Part shown: positions 24,464-36,185 of the stretch, piece after piece | Numbering within the stretch: the first letter of the stretch is position 1 | How the letters are laid out: every line of letters begins with the position of its first letter | From: Emydura subglobosa | Lineage: Eukaryota; Chordata; Testudines; Chelidae | Direction of reading: 5' to 3' | NCBI GenBank assembly: GCA_007922225.1 | Contig: ML680053.1 | Coordinates: 1,711,434 to 1,775,433, forward strand | Length of the DNA stretch: 64,000 bases | Translations under genes and position numbers: made by a program | Notes under the pieces: generated by a model | Database searches by the model: none | The model's input: only the letters and a program-made list of their open reading frames with translations | Told to the model about the DNA's origin: nothing

Positions 24464-24937
24464 ATGCACCTCGAGCCCGGGAGAATACACCCCTCCCAGA
24501 GCGAGGCCCATCCCCCACTTCAGCTACCAGCCTCCTCATTGTCGTCGCCAGACCAGGCTGTCATGGGCCCTTCATCAGCAGTACTGATAGACGACTTTAA
24601 AGTGCACCAGGACCTGCTAAAATGGGTCGCCTCCAACCTGGGCCTTAAAATAGAGGAGTTGAATGATCCAGTGGACGAGCACTTTGGAATACTGGCAACT
24701 CCCAGTAGAGTGGCCCTCCCAGTCCATAAAGGGGTGGCTAAATTAGCCAAGGTGCTGTGGCAAACCCTGCCTCTCTGCCCCCCACATTGAAAAGGGCAGA
24801 GAGGAAATACTATTTTCCAGCAAAGGGTTTGAATACCTCTACACCCACCCCACGCCAGGTTCCCTGGTGGTCACCACCGCCAACGAGAGGGACAGACAGG
24901 GGAAAGTGAGCTCGATCCCTAAGAATAAAGAGACATG
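24464..24937 (+). pseudogene. DIRS copy B gag, LAP2-alpha-like region remnant
   Basis: The frame reads DDFKVHQDLLKWVASNLGL, SRVALPVHKGVAKLAKVLW and then, after a frameshift near 24785, KYYFPAKGFEYLYTHP. This aligns in order with 39030-39330 of copy A. Such sequences are related to the C-terminal domain of vertebrate LAP2-alpha, which is known to derive from a DIRS gag-like gene. The region is cut off at about 24937, where the complementary region starts. Confidence 0.7.
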
Positions 24938-25137
24938 GGAATGGACATGAGCAAGTACTCGAAGAAGAAGAATGGTTACTTACCTGTAACTGTTTTTCTT
25001 CGAGAGGTGTTACTCATGTCCATTCCGCACCCCCCTCCCTTTTATCCTTACCCATAGACTTCCAACAAGTCTGTCTCCTATTTCCATCTCAATCTGAGTC
25101 CAAATGTGTTTACATTTTTAATATATAAGGCAACATT

Positions 25138-25320
25138 TCATCTCCTTTTTCCCTGTCTGTCCTTTCTGAACAAGCTGTACCCTTCTATACTAATATTCCA
25201 GTCATACATATTATCCCACCAAGTTTCTTTGATGCCGCCTACGTCATAGTTGTGTTTATTAACTAGCATTTCAAGTTCTTCCTGCTTATTCTCCATACTT
25301 CTCATAGTGTATATATACAA
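25138..25320 (-). pseudogene. CR1 ORF2 endonuclease N-terminal fragment
   Basis: An open run of 60 codons reads EMLVNKHNYDVGGIKETWWD then WNISIEGYSLFRKDRQGKRR. The Glu-Thr-Trp-Trp segment carries the catalytic Glu of the CR1 endonuclease. It belongs to the same CR1 as the 22638-22874 piece and was separated from it by DIRS copy B. Confidence 0.8.
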
Positions 25321-25345
25321 GAGGACATGCTTTTTGTATTACTTT

Positions 25346-28199
25346 TGTGTAAAAGCCAAAATGGCACTTTTAAGATATTGATTGTTAATTTCAGGAAATG
25401 TTTGTATGATTTTTTTTAAGTGTCTTCTGGTTTTTAGCTTTGACAGTTTCATTACACAAGCTTAATATAGTTGCTAGATTTGCACGTGATCTAAAACTGA
25501 CTTGCAAAGCTTATGTCCATTATAAAGCAAATGAAACATTTATAGATCCTCTCCTATTCGAACAGAATATATTATGGCTTTTTAGAGGGAGTTGTAATAT
25601 GGCTGACAAGTGAAATGAGACATTCAGAATATCAGACTAATCTCATGCAGAGATTCTGCTATGATAACTAACTTGTTGCATTATGTGAAATGATTACTAC
25701 TGAAAGGAGAAAGAAAATACAGTGAATAAAAATAGTAAGGTACATACCCTGTTGAAATACATCTGATAAAGTTCTGTATGTGGTGTCTGTTGCTTCCTAT
25801 TTTGGGTTTTCATTTTTAGGCTTTTTGTATATATTTTTAGAGAAACTTTTTTTTTATTTGTGTTTAAAAAATAATCAGGAATTCTACCACAAAGCTCCAT
25901 GCTTCTGGTGAAGGAGCTCCCACTGAGTGTGTGTGGGGGAGGCGTAAAGGCATGCTGGCCTCCTTGGCAAACAATTAATCCTTCCTGTGGAAATCAACAG
26001 GAGTTTTTCCTAAGTATGGACTGCACATTTGGACCCACTGAATTAATTCTTGTTAAAGACTTAAAGTTGGTATAACAGAAATAAAAATTTGCACAAGATT
26101 TGTTAAAGGACCGAAAGATGTGCTGGTCATGCTGAGGGACTTAATGTGAAAATAAAGAGGAAGAAGATGGGAATTCAGGATGTACTATTTCCATTAGAGT
26201 AGCCTATGTATGGAATAAGTAGTATGATACATGTAAGGATACAGTTTAAAAAAATTTGAGACAGCTAGATATTTGGGGAGAAATCGGTTTAAATGAAAAT
26301 ACAACAGAGAAGAGTGGCATGAAGTTAAAATAAACCTTTAAGGAGACTGGGCTTTTAAGTGGCCTTTTTTGCTAACAATTCTCTGTGTCCTCTTTCCTGT
26401 GCCTAGCAGGTACTCTGTAATAAGAAGTGATCACTGTAGTGTTGGAGCATGTGACTTTAAATTGAGAGGTCTTCAGCAGCTTAGTTCCAACCAGAGTAAA
26501 GACAAGGTTAAACATTTTGCAGTCAGCTTGGGGTCTTGTTCTTCTGTCTTTGACTTTGTCAGAGCAAATGTTTTTTATTAGCAGCTATAGTCTCTAATGC
26601 TGTTTATCCGGTTTTGCTAAAGGAGCAATGTGTGGTCTGTCTTTCTATAGTACCTGTGCAAGCATCTGCACTGCATTCATCACAGCACTGGCTGCATGCT
26701 AACCATGCATTCAGTATTCTGATGTGGAATTATTATTCAGTAACAGTAAAACCTTCAAGGTGTTATCCAAGTAACCAGACTGACAGCCTTATTATCTTTT
26801 AGTCTTGTAGAGTAACCCAGTAATTTCTTTTCCATTTATATATTTACATGACCTTTTATAAATATATTATTAAATATTTATAAAAGCAATTGGATTTGGG
26901 CTGTAGTTTAACCAAAAACCTTTTAGAGTCAGGATTTTGTAAAGAAAATGACAAAGCAAAATGTGTTTTTTAAATTATTTGCAATATTCATGTTTCAGCA
27001 TTAAATCACTGGGCTTCATGCATTTAAAATCATGCATGAGCAGTCACCAAAGCATGAAGGAAAGGGAAATGGATCATAACACAAGGAGAAAAGAGAACTT
27101 TACAGTCATGAGTGGATTTTTCTGAGGAAAGAAAAAATACATTTATTTGTGCACTAACACCCATATTGTGAAAAGGGCAGACTGCTCAGGTTAGCCTGAC
27201 TTTTAATATTTTGCATTCGAATATTGTGGTTGAATGCCAGGGAAGTTTGCTGTTTGTAGAGTGCTATAGCAGGAGGCTGTTGATAAGATTATTTTTATTT
27301 TTTACTCTTTCAAATGTTATACAAAGCACCTAATTATGATGAGGCTTTTTCAAATACAAATGTGAAGAAATAAAGGAATTCCAGAGGTATCCCAAGGCTG
27401 TGGCATAACTCTCACCTAGAGTGGTTTGACAACCCGTCATGCTTTGTCTTTCTTTAAGCACTATTCTCTCACCTTGACCACACAAGCTGATGTGGGTGGC
27501 CTTCAAGTGTCAGTTGTTGAGTAGTCTTTTGTAGGGAGATCCTCAGCTCCAGGAAGCCAATCTCACGATTTTTGAATGCTTGAGGTTTGCAATACTGAAT
27601 CTATTCTCACTCTCCTGGATAAGCCCCTTGCTAAACCCATTGCCCATACCAGCGGCAACCACATCACTGCAAAAGAATTTTCTCTTATCTGCTGTTTTCT
27701 ATAATGTGGCACCATAAATACAGCTTTTACCTACCTATTCACTTTATGCTCTGATCTCCCTAGGCTTGGGGTGCCACGGACCCATCCAGCCGGTATGGGA
27801 TTTAAGCATAGTATTTAAGGATGATAGAGTTTAAGGATGATGATGTAGGATAACCCTTCTATATTTCATCTGTGGAGGTTCTCAAGTGAAGCCTGGCATT
27901 TCAAGATAGCAGCATCTTACACTGCTACGGCACCATCAGCCAAGGGGGAATTTATGTTTTACAAATTAGTCGCTGCTGCCTGAAACTTTAGCATTGTGGT
28001 TCATGTTTAACTCTAAACAAACTTATAAAACCCATTACAGTAATTTGAAATTAAATGCTGTCAATGGCTTCTGCCTAGTCAGCATTATAAAACATTCATC
28101 CTCCATGACTGAAAAGAAGCTAGAACATTGACCAAGCAGGTAGTTCAGGGAAAGATCTGGGAGAAGAAGGTTCAAGACGTTAGAATTTCCATTATAAAG
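25346..28199. other. Unrecognised AT-rich stretch
   Basis: No domain, RNA gene or clear repeat. Short open frames have no family signature. It may be unique host intronic or intergenic DNA. Confidence 0.4.
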
Positions 28200-28334
28200 C
28201 CCTCTTTAGGGGTGAATAGCTCTGCTGTCAATATTTTCTGCAGGTTGGTCTAATCCAGACACTGTGGATTTCCAATGCTTTCACATTTCTGCAGATTTGT
28301 CCCATCTCCCAGAAAACAAGGCAAGTGAGGAGCA

Positions 28335-28890
28335 TTGGGACAGGCCTTGCATTCTCTTCTGGGCATCAAGGCTCTCAGAGCAGGTATGCTTTGTAGGGAT
28401 CTTCTCTCAGCTGCCTACAGCATCCATTGGATCAGTGGCCACTGTCTGGTCTTAGATCAGAAGTGGCTCAATTCCTTAGTGGCCTACAAGAAATTCAAGA
28501 TGGACAGTCAGTCTGTCATAGCAACAGTGGAATTGGTAGATTTCCTCACATCCGTATTCCAGAAAGATGCCTACCTGCTCACTTCCATTGCATCAAATAA
28601 CTCTCTGCATCACTCTGAATCCAGAGCGATATTTTTAGTACACTTCTCTGCCTTTTGGCCTCACATTGTCTTCTAGAACCTTCACCAAGATCACAGTTGT
28701 GTGAACAGGTGCACGTTCACAGACACAGCCTGTTGATGCAGAGACCTTAGGGCTGTAGTCCAAGACAGAGCTGCCTAGTTTTATCTCAGGAAATTCACCT
28801 GGGTGTGTCAGAGGTTCTTTGAGGCAGATTCCGGACTGAGGGAGGCTCCTAAAAAAACCGGAGCTTTTGGTCCTATCTTGCAAACTACCT
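28335..28890 (+). pseudogene. Remnant of a divergent DIRS-like reverse transcriptase
   Basis: The frame 28335-28676 reads CLVLDQKWLNSLVAYKKFKM, then DSQSVIATVELVDFLTSVFQ, then KDAYLLTSIAS. The order 'LD-x3-LN ... FKM ... DFLTS-x3-KDAYL' matches RT fingers and motif A of the DIRS/gypsy-like RT, with the catalytic Asp changed to Phe (SVFQKDAY). Downstream 28676-28700 reads NLHQDH/FTKITVV in other frames, like the later 'VFTK' block. It differs from copies A-C, so it is a separate, old lineage. Confidence 0.5.
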
Positions 28891-31452
28891 CTTCTATTCA
28901 AAAGAGCACCAGTCTGAAAGCCTCACCAGGTGACGTGCAGATCGTATATTTGAGTTCTTTTTTCAGTTAATGTTTGAGTCTAAGGAAACTTTAACTGAAG
29001 CTGAGAGAGAACTGCTGCAAAGTGGGACTGTGCTGGGCGCCATGTGGAACCAAGCAGCAGCAGCCCAGATTCTGGTCTTGACATCTGCCGCTCAGAAAGG
29101 CAATTTACATACCATGTAGAACCAACATCTTCATTCCAGTCCTCGCTGGCCTAGCAGTGAAAGGTTCCATAACCCGTTTCCACTCTCTGAGACAACCTGC
29201 CCCTACCCCCAATACCTGAGTTTTAATATTTTTAAAAAAAATATTTAAAGGGCCAGTGAACAGAAAATTGCTTCAGCTGCTGTCATTTTGTCAACCGACT
29301 CCCACATCATCCCAAATTCATGGGGATGAGTCATTATATAGAAACAGGAAAGGAATGGTACTGTCATCTCATTTGAAACACAACCCCATTCATACCAACA
29401 CACTCATGACACCATCAGTGGGTGGAGACAACACACCTTTTCAAAAATACTGTAGTGCCCTCATTGATAATGTTTTAATATTTGTTTTCTTAGAATGTGT
29501 TGTTAGTGGAGAATTAAAAGGCTGGTGCCGCTTTAAGTATTTGAATTAATAGCAGGGTGAGAGAACAGCAACTGAAAGAAAGTAAGGAAAGCAGGAGGTT
29601 TTCAGTCAGAGCTGGGGGGGGGGGAGTTGTTTCAGTGACTTCATGGCTATTCCTGTTGACCTGAGAAATCCTCACTGTAAATACTAGTTCACCTGAAGAA
29701 CATTGTCTCCAAACTTTCAACTGGAAAACCTGACTTAGTCTTGCTGCTGCGCAGGAATGTGCTTTCCCTAATTAAACAGCATTCATCACCGTGAGCAAAG
29801 CATGAATAAAAAATGCAGAAGATCATGTCTGCTCCCTGGATTACATCCCAAATAAACACCTAAAGCAGTGCACCACAGTACAGTATTCTGTGTTGTATTT
29901 AATGTTTTGTCAATTAGCACAAGTGATTAGGAAGCGTAGGCTGTTTCGTCTAAAAACGTGCTCTATACATGGTGCAAATGTCTCTATAAAGTTGTGTCGT
30001 CCCTCCCTCCCATCATCCTCCTGCCTGTATTTATTCCCTTTATTCTTTGGTTTCCTTTCCGTGGGGTAACGTGAAGATGAGAACTCTTTCACTCTATAAT
30101 GCCCATGTGTTAATGAGCATTGTGTGCACATGACGTGCATTGACAGTATGTGATTCTACCCTAGATTAGTAATGTAGTTGATTAGTTTTAAAATATATTG
30201 TTAATTGTGTAACTTGCCAGAAATTGTGATTTTCTAAATTCCAAGTTTTATTTCATTAGATGATGCTAAGGTCTTAAGCAATGATAGATTATTGCAGTCC
30301 CATTTATGCAACCATGATGTGGACATTAAGCCTTGAGAAAGGACCAACATCTACATTTTCTTTGTGAGCTCCTAAAGCCATTAGGAATTCCACAAAAAGG
30401 CTGTCTGGAAAATTGTAGGAAACTTTATTCAACTGTTTAGATTTTGGCCTACAAACATGGTAATCTTTTGGAGCATCTTGCTTTTAATTTTTGTTGTTTG
30501 TATTGTCATGAATACTGAAGGGTCTGTATTAGAAAGTTTGTCATGAAGTCCCTAACACAATAATCTGTTAAATATGATCAATTGGTCTCCTTTATTAAAC
30601 GTAAAGCAAATCTAATTGAGTTGGAGAAATGTCTGTGTTCAGGCACATTGAAACTCATAGTGATGATCGCATGAATAATTCAGATTGTCACTCCTTTTTC
30701 TAAGCTTTCAGTTTGTTATGATTTTAATGAAAATTGCTGTGTTATACTTCAGTAGATAAGGTTTGTTTGAACACAGAGGTTTTCTGAATAAGTAATTATA
30801 CATTTCATTGGGTTTTTCTTGTAGTGTTGCAATTGTTAATTCATCTTGTTTTCTTAATTTATATCTTTCCCTTTTTGAAGCCTTACAGGATACTGGGAAA
30901 TTGTTCCAATTTTGCTGTTCTTAAATGCCTTAGGTTTTTGTCAGTGTTTATAACACTTCCTACAATAATGGATCGCTTTTGTGCTCTAATATTTGAAGTA
31001 AAATAAGCTTAAAAGTATATTAGGGTGTAGAACACTTCTAAAAAGAACAGTGCAGGGTTTAAGAGAGGGACCTGTCAAATTGTGTTCCCATAGGTCCTAG
31101 TTCAGGAAGGCACTCAAGCATGTGCCTTAAATCTATCCCTGTTCAGGAAAAAACCAAAGCATGTGCTTGTTCTCCTGACTAGGAAGTTTTCCTAAATCCG
31201 GGCATTACTCTAGACACTTAACTTTCGCAGTTAAAAAGTACCAGAGAGCAGCTTGATTGGCAGCACTCCCATGAGAATCTTAGCATATCATGAATGATTT
31301 TTTTTAATTCAGATTTTCCAGATGGAGGATGAATTATTCCCGCTACAATGCAAACTGTGTAACTTCAATAAGTATTGTGCTTTGGCTAATGAGAAGTAAT
31401 CATAACCACTTTTTAAAATAGATCATTTCAGAATAAATGGCTAGCGAAAGTT
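28891..31452. other. Unrecognised non-coding stretch
   Basis: Contains a short G-run near 29615-29627 and an A/T run near 29228-29250. Otherwise I see no repeat family, domain or RNA gene. Confidence 0.4.
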
Positions 31453-32450
31453 AGACTCATACACTTAAAGGCTAGAAGGGACCATCGTGATCATCTAGTC
31501 TGAACTCCTGCACATTGCAGGCTGTGGAGCTTCGTTCATCCACTCCTGTAACAGACCCCTAGCCTCTGGCTGAGTTACTGAAGTCCTCAAATCATGGTTT
31601 AAAAACTTCAAGTTGCAGAGAATCCACCATTTACATTAGTTTAAACCTGCAAGTGACCCAGGCCCCAGGCTGCAGAGGAAGGCAGAAAACCCCCAGGGTC
31701 TCTGCCAATTTGACCTGTGGGAAAATTCCTTCCCAACCCAATATAGCAGTCAGATAGACCCTGAGCAATTCAGCAAGACCCAACAGCGAGATCCCTGGCA
31801 AAGATTCTCTAGTTATTCAGAGCCTTTCCCATCTCGTGTCCCATCACTGGCTGTTGGGGGATATTTGCTATTAGCAGTCGCAGATCGGCTACATTCCATT
31901 GTAGGCTGTCTCATCATACCATCCCCTCCATAAAGTTATCAAGCTCAGTCTTGAAGCCAGTTAGGTTTTTGACCCCCATTGACCTTTGGAAGGCTGTTCC
32001 AGAACTTCATACCTCTGGTTTAATTTAAATAACTCCTCTCCTTCCCTGGTATTTATCCTCTGATGTATTTATTGAGAGCAATCATATCTCCCCTCAGCCT
32101 TTGTTTGGTTAGGCTAACCAAGCCAAGCTCTTTGAGTCTCCTCTCGTACGGTGGGTTTTCCATTCCTCTAATCATCCTAGTAGCCCATCTCTGCACCTGT
32201 TCCAGTTTTAATTAATCTTTCTTAAACATGGGAGACCAGAATTGCACATAGTATTCCAGATGGGATCTCACCAGTGCCTTGTATAATGGTGCACACCCTT
32301 CCCAATCTGTACTGGAAACACCTCACCTGATGGATCCTAGGACTGTGTTAGCCTTTTTCATGGCTGCATCACATTGATGGCTCATAGTCAGCCTATACTC
32401 AAATAGTACATCCTGGTCTCTATCCTCTGTTGCGTCCAACTGATAAATCC

Positions 32451-32753
32451 CTAGCTTATAGCAAAAATTCTTCTTGTTAGCAAAATTGTTATAAAATTCT
32501 TGTACTTCGCGCTATTACATTTCATCCCATTTCCTCTTTTCCAGTTTTCAAGGTCATCCAGATTTTCTTGTATGATATACTGGTCCTCCTCCATATTGGC
32601 AATATCTCCAGACTTTCTGTCATCCAAAAATTTTATTAGCGCACTCCCACTTTTTGTGCCAAAGTGATTAATAGTAAATGTTAAATAAGGTTGGTCCCAA
32701 GACCAATTCCTGAGGAATTCCACCAGTAACCTCTGTCCAGCCTGACAGTTCAC
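32451..32753 (-). pseudogene. CR1 reverse transcriptase palm fragment
   Basis: An open run of 100 codons carries LIKFLDDRKSGDIANMEE then IQENLDDLENWKRGNGMKCN. The catalytic FADD box is FLDD in this copy. The following LDDLENW matches the CR1 'L-x2-W' helix. Part of the 31453-35560 element. Confidence 0.75.
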
Positions 32754-33187
32754 CTTTCAGTATGACCTGTAGTTTCCCCTTTAACCAGTTCCTTATCCAC
32801 CTTTCAATTCATATTAATCCCCATCTTTTTCAATTTAACTAATAATTTCCCATGTAGAACTGTATCAAATGCCTTACTGAAATCCATGTAGATTAGCTCT
32901 AGTGCATTTCCTTTGTCTAAAAAATCAGATATTTTCTTAAAGAAAGAGATCAGGCTGGTCTTGCACAATCTATCTTTTGTAAAGCCATGTTGTATTTATT
33001 CCAATTACTATTAACCTCTATGTCCTTAACTACTTTCTCTTTCAAGATTTGTTCCAAGACCTTGCATGCAGTTGAGGTCAAACTAACAGGCCTGTAGTTT
33101 CCCGGATCACGTTTTTTCCCCTTTTTTAAAAACAGGTACTATGTTAGTAATTCTCCAGGTAAAGAGTGTGACCCCCGAGTTTACAGA

Positions 33188-33586
33188 TTAAAAAGTCCTT
33201 GCTATTGGGCTTGCAATTTCATATGCCATTTCCTTCAATATTCTCGGATGGAGTTTATTACGGCCCTTCAATTTAGTGCCATTAAGATGTTCAAGTTTGA
33301 CTTCCACCTTGGATGTGGTAATTTCTCCTTCCATATCCTCATTTCCATTAGCCCCCCTGCCCCTATCCTTAAACTCTCCATTACCCTTATTAAAAAATGA
33401 GGCAAAGTATTTATTTAAGTGTTGAACCATGCCTAGATTATCTTTAATCGCCACCCAATCCTCAGTGCTTAGTGGTCTCACTTCTTTCCTTGTTTTCTTT
33501 GTATTTATGTGGCTATAAAACTTTTTATTGTTGATTTTAATTTCCTTTGCGAGGTCCAGCTCTGCTACGGTTTTGGCAGTTCTCAC
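33188..33586 (-). pseudogene. CR1 ORF2 linker and RT N-terminus fragment
   Basis: An open run of 132 codons reads NKKFYSHINTKKTRKEVRPL, then HLNKYFASFFNKGN, then LNGTKLKGRNKLHPRILKEM. These blocks are the segment between endonuclease and RT in CR1 ORF2. No catalytic residues lie in it. Confidence 0.75.
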
Positions 33587-34120
33587 TTCTGACCTCCAAG
33601 AGGTAGCTTTCCTTGCTGATCCTTCCCATCTTCCATTCCTTGGAGGCTTTCTGCTTTCTCTTATTAACCTGGCTGAGATGCTTGCTTATCCAACTTCGTC
33701 AGCAGCCCTTTCCCATTAATTTTTTCCCCTTGCTTGGGATGCAGGCTTCAGACAGTTTCTGCACTTTGACTTACAGTAATTCCAAGTCTCCTCCACATTC
33801 AGATCCTTGAGTTCTTGAGTCCACTCCACTTCCCTAATTACTTCCCTTAATTTTAAGTTTGCCCTTTTGAAATCAAAGATCCTAGTTGCGAGATCTATTT
33901 TTATTTATCTTTTCATTTAGTTTAAACTGAATTAGCTCATGTTCACTCAAACCAATGTTGTCCCCTACAATCAATATGATGTCCTGACTCATCACCAATA
34001 CAAAATCTAAAATGGCATCACCTCTTGTTAGTTCATCGACTATTTAGTGAAGAAATCTGTCAGCTATCACATCCAGGAAAATCTGGGCCCCACTATTGTT
34101 AGTAACACTTGTCCTCCAAT

Positions 34121-34708
34121 CTATATCTGAGAAGCCTCCCAATGATTGAATGTCCCAAAGCCCTCCTGATAGCACCGCTGCCTGAACCATCTGTTCATCA
34201 TCATAGTCTTGTCATGCCTTTGCTCTTCTCCTCTAGGGACAGGTACAATCCCACTGAAAATCACCTGTGCCTCCATTTCTTTAAGCGTTTTCCCCAGCCT
34301 GGCATAGTCTCCCTTGATGTGTTGCAGCAAGAATCGAGCAGTATCACTTGTTCCCATGTAAAGGACAATCAGTGGATTCTTTCCTGCGCCCATTAGGTTC
34401 CTCTTCAGGCTCAGGTCCACATCCCATATCTTAGCTCCCAACAGACACCACTCCCTTCTGCTCTCTGGATCAACACTGATGATAGGTCTGTCTGCTGTTC
34501 TTAGTAATGAGTTCCCAATCAGGTAAACCTGCCTCTTCTTGGTTTTGGTGTGATTCTCTGGCTTTCTTCCCATTCTGTGTGGCTGCAAGTCTTCTTGTCT
34601 TTTGTTCTCTCTTGCAATCTTCTGTGAATATCTTCTATCCTCATGGGGCTCTGAATTCTGACTTTCTTGTTGGACTAGCCATTCTTCTCTTCTTCCTTGC
34701 CCTTCCAC
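34121..34708 (-). pseudogene. CR1 ORF1 SGNH-type esterase domain
   Basis: A 195-codon open frame, the longest in this CR1. It reads RQVYLIGNSLLRTADRPI (block I; Ser is the expected nucleophile, with Asn where Asp is usual), then PLIVLYMGTSDTARFLL (block III-like) and VIFSGIVPVPRGEEQRHD (block IV-like). CR1 ORF1 proteins of several lineages carry an SGNH/GDSL hydrolase of unclear role in retrotransposition. It lies downstream of a Lys/Glu-rich coiled-coil-like N-terminal part. The frame is interrupted from that part, so this copy is a pseudogene. Confidence 0.75.
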
Positions 34709-34724
34709 CTTCTGTTACTGCCTG

Positions 34725-35246
34725 CTATGCCTCTTCTTCATTTTCCAACTCAGAAAACATGTTCCTGAGCTCTCTTTCTTCTTCACTAGCCTGTCTTTTC
34801 CTCTGCCTGGTTCTTATAGTCACATGCTTCCACTGGCCCAGCAGCCTATCCTCAGAGTTCTTCAGTCCAGCTTGCGTCGGACAGTCTTGACTTTTCCCTT
34901 CAGCCTCCTCTTTCCTTCCCTCCATCATCTGCTTGAATCCCCTTTGTAACTCAGCCGTAGTTTCCACCTGCATCTCCAAGCCTCAGATCTTCTCCTCTGT
35001 CAGATCTATCAGACAGCACTGTATATAAAGGAAGTTCTTTTTGAATACCTGCTCCAGGATAACGTATATCCTGCAGCTTCCACATCCAGTCATCCTCATT
35101 GTCTCTTCCATTCTTTGGGTCACTACCACTGCTGCCTCGGTATCTGTCATAGCTGTACCACCTAAGATCCTGTCAAGGGATAAAACAATCAAACCCCAAA
35201 CGAAAACCAGAACACCACACATCCCCTCCCCCACACCCCCCCTCAA
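34725..35246 (-). pseudogene. CR1 ORF1 N-terminal coiled-coil part
   Basis: Two adjoining minus-strand frames, 34983-35246 and 34725-34979, lie upstream of the esterase frame. The first starts MRGGVGEGMC and contains DTEAAVVVTQRMEETMRM; the second is charged, with QASEEERELRNMFSELENEE, and could form a coiled coil. A stop or frameshift separates them and another separates them from the esterase frame. The role is inferred from position only. Confidence 0.55.
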
Positions 35247-35560
35247 ACTCTACTGTTTTCAGCTATGTTTTCTGGCTGGCTGTTTAGCTGCCTTTATAGG
35301 CCCCTTAATCAAGTAATCCTAATCAGGGTTGGCCCGCCCCATAATCAGGGCTGTGCTGTAATCAAAGGCTCTGTTTTTCTCACAGCACACTGCTCCCTAT
35401 CAACCCCATGCAAATGGTAGGGGAAAAAACACACACACAAAACAAGAACTCACTCACTGCCCGTGAAGAATAGGTTCTTGCTTCATTTCTTTTCCAAGAG
35501 AACTTCCACTCAAACTCCCCCGTTTTCAGCTTTGTTTGCTAGCTCTTGTGCCTCTGCTAC

Positions 35561-36185
35561 TGTTAGATGTGTAGCAGCCCTGGAGCCTGAAGTGTGTTTT
35601 GTTTATAGAACTGCAGTGATCCAGGTCATCACTGTGATGAAGTGCCTTCAGGGATGAGGCAATTCTGTGTAGTGTCCGCAGAATTGATCTGGTCCCTATT
35701 CTATTTCCCACCTGCCACTTCCATCATGTTTCATTAACACTCTGTATTGAATACAAACATGGGAGGCAACAGAACTGACAGGTCTTGCATAATCCTTTCT
35801 CCTCATCACTAATGATTCACTATTATGGGGCTGATGAATCACAGAAAAGCTGGAATTTATAACCTTTACTGCTGAACTTTCACATTAATCAGATATTGTT
35901 TGGTTCCAAATTGCATTCTGTGGGTGAAATGCAATTGTTTACTACAGGAAGTAGAAACTCAAACAGAATGAGTAGGTTTAGTTAAAATAGGCCTTTTAAT
36001 ACATAATTGATAATAACCTAAATTTTTTTCTACATGATACATATTGTATGTAACTGATTTTGTTACATACTGAAGTGAAGGTTATTTTTATCCTCGCAAG
36101 TTGCCTTCAGAGTCAATATTTTTATATATAGATATATACACACACATTAATAGTCCTTTGTCCAAGTCCCCTCTCCACCCCCACA
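35561..36185. other. Unrecognised stretch with TA/CA run
   Basis: A (TA)n(CA)n microsatellite lies at about 36123-36150. No gene or clear repeat otherwise. Confidence 0.4.

Larger units (their letters stand above)
22930..25031 (+). mobile_element. DIRS copy B, internally deleted, lacking its right repeat
   Basis: The left terminus (22930-22963, ttcttcttcgagtgcttgctc) is the reverse complement of 24938-24973, which is the left half of an internal complementary region. The right half follows at 24974-25030. Between them lie only gag sequences; reverse transcriptase, RNase H and recombinase are deleted and gag runs straight into the complementary region near 24937. The right inverted terminal repeat is missing and CR1 resumes at about 25032. 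The host CR1 reads across a T-tract at the left junction (cacccttg/ttt). Confidence 0.8.
20200..25345 (-). mobile_element. Long CR1 LINE with two nested insertions
   Basis: Read on the minus strand, this copy holds most of ORF2. The endonuclease N-terminus is at 25138-25320 (WWDNMYDWNISIEGYSLFRK). Its middle is at 22638-22874 ([14 protein letters not shown]). The linker is at 21989-22186, RT fingers at 21289-21669 (YKKGNKNNPGNYGPVSLTS) and RT thumb/C-terminus at 20590-21015. The 3' repeat is at about 20200 (atagaatcgtaggactgtg). Two later elements broke it: a Penelope-like tail (about 21720-22005) and DIRS copy B (22930-25031). Stops and frameshifts make it inactive. Confidence 0.85.
31453..35560 (-). 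mobile_element. Near-full-length CR1 LINE with ORF1, endonuclease deleted
   Basis: Read right to left. There is a 5' leader with a repeated segment (ctcaaactc...gttttcagct at 35245-35275 and 35511-35540). It is followed by ORF1 pieces 34983-35246, 34725-34979 and 34121-34708. ORF2 follows, its endonuclease reduced to the C-terminal end (about 33740-34110), then the RT N-terminal linker (33188-33586), RT palm (32451-32753) and 3' UTR to 31453. Most of the endonuclease is deleted between ORF1 and ORF2. Frameshifts are frequent. Confidence 0.8.
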
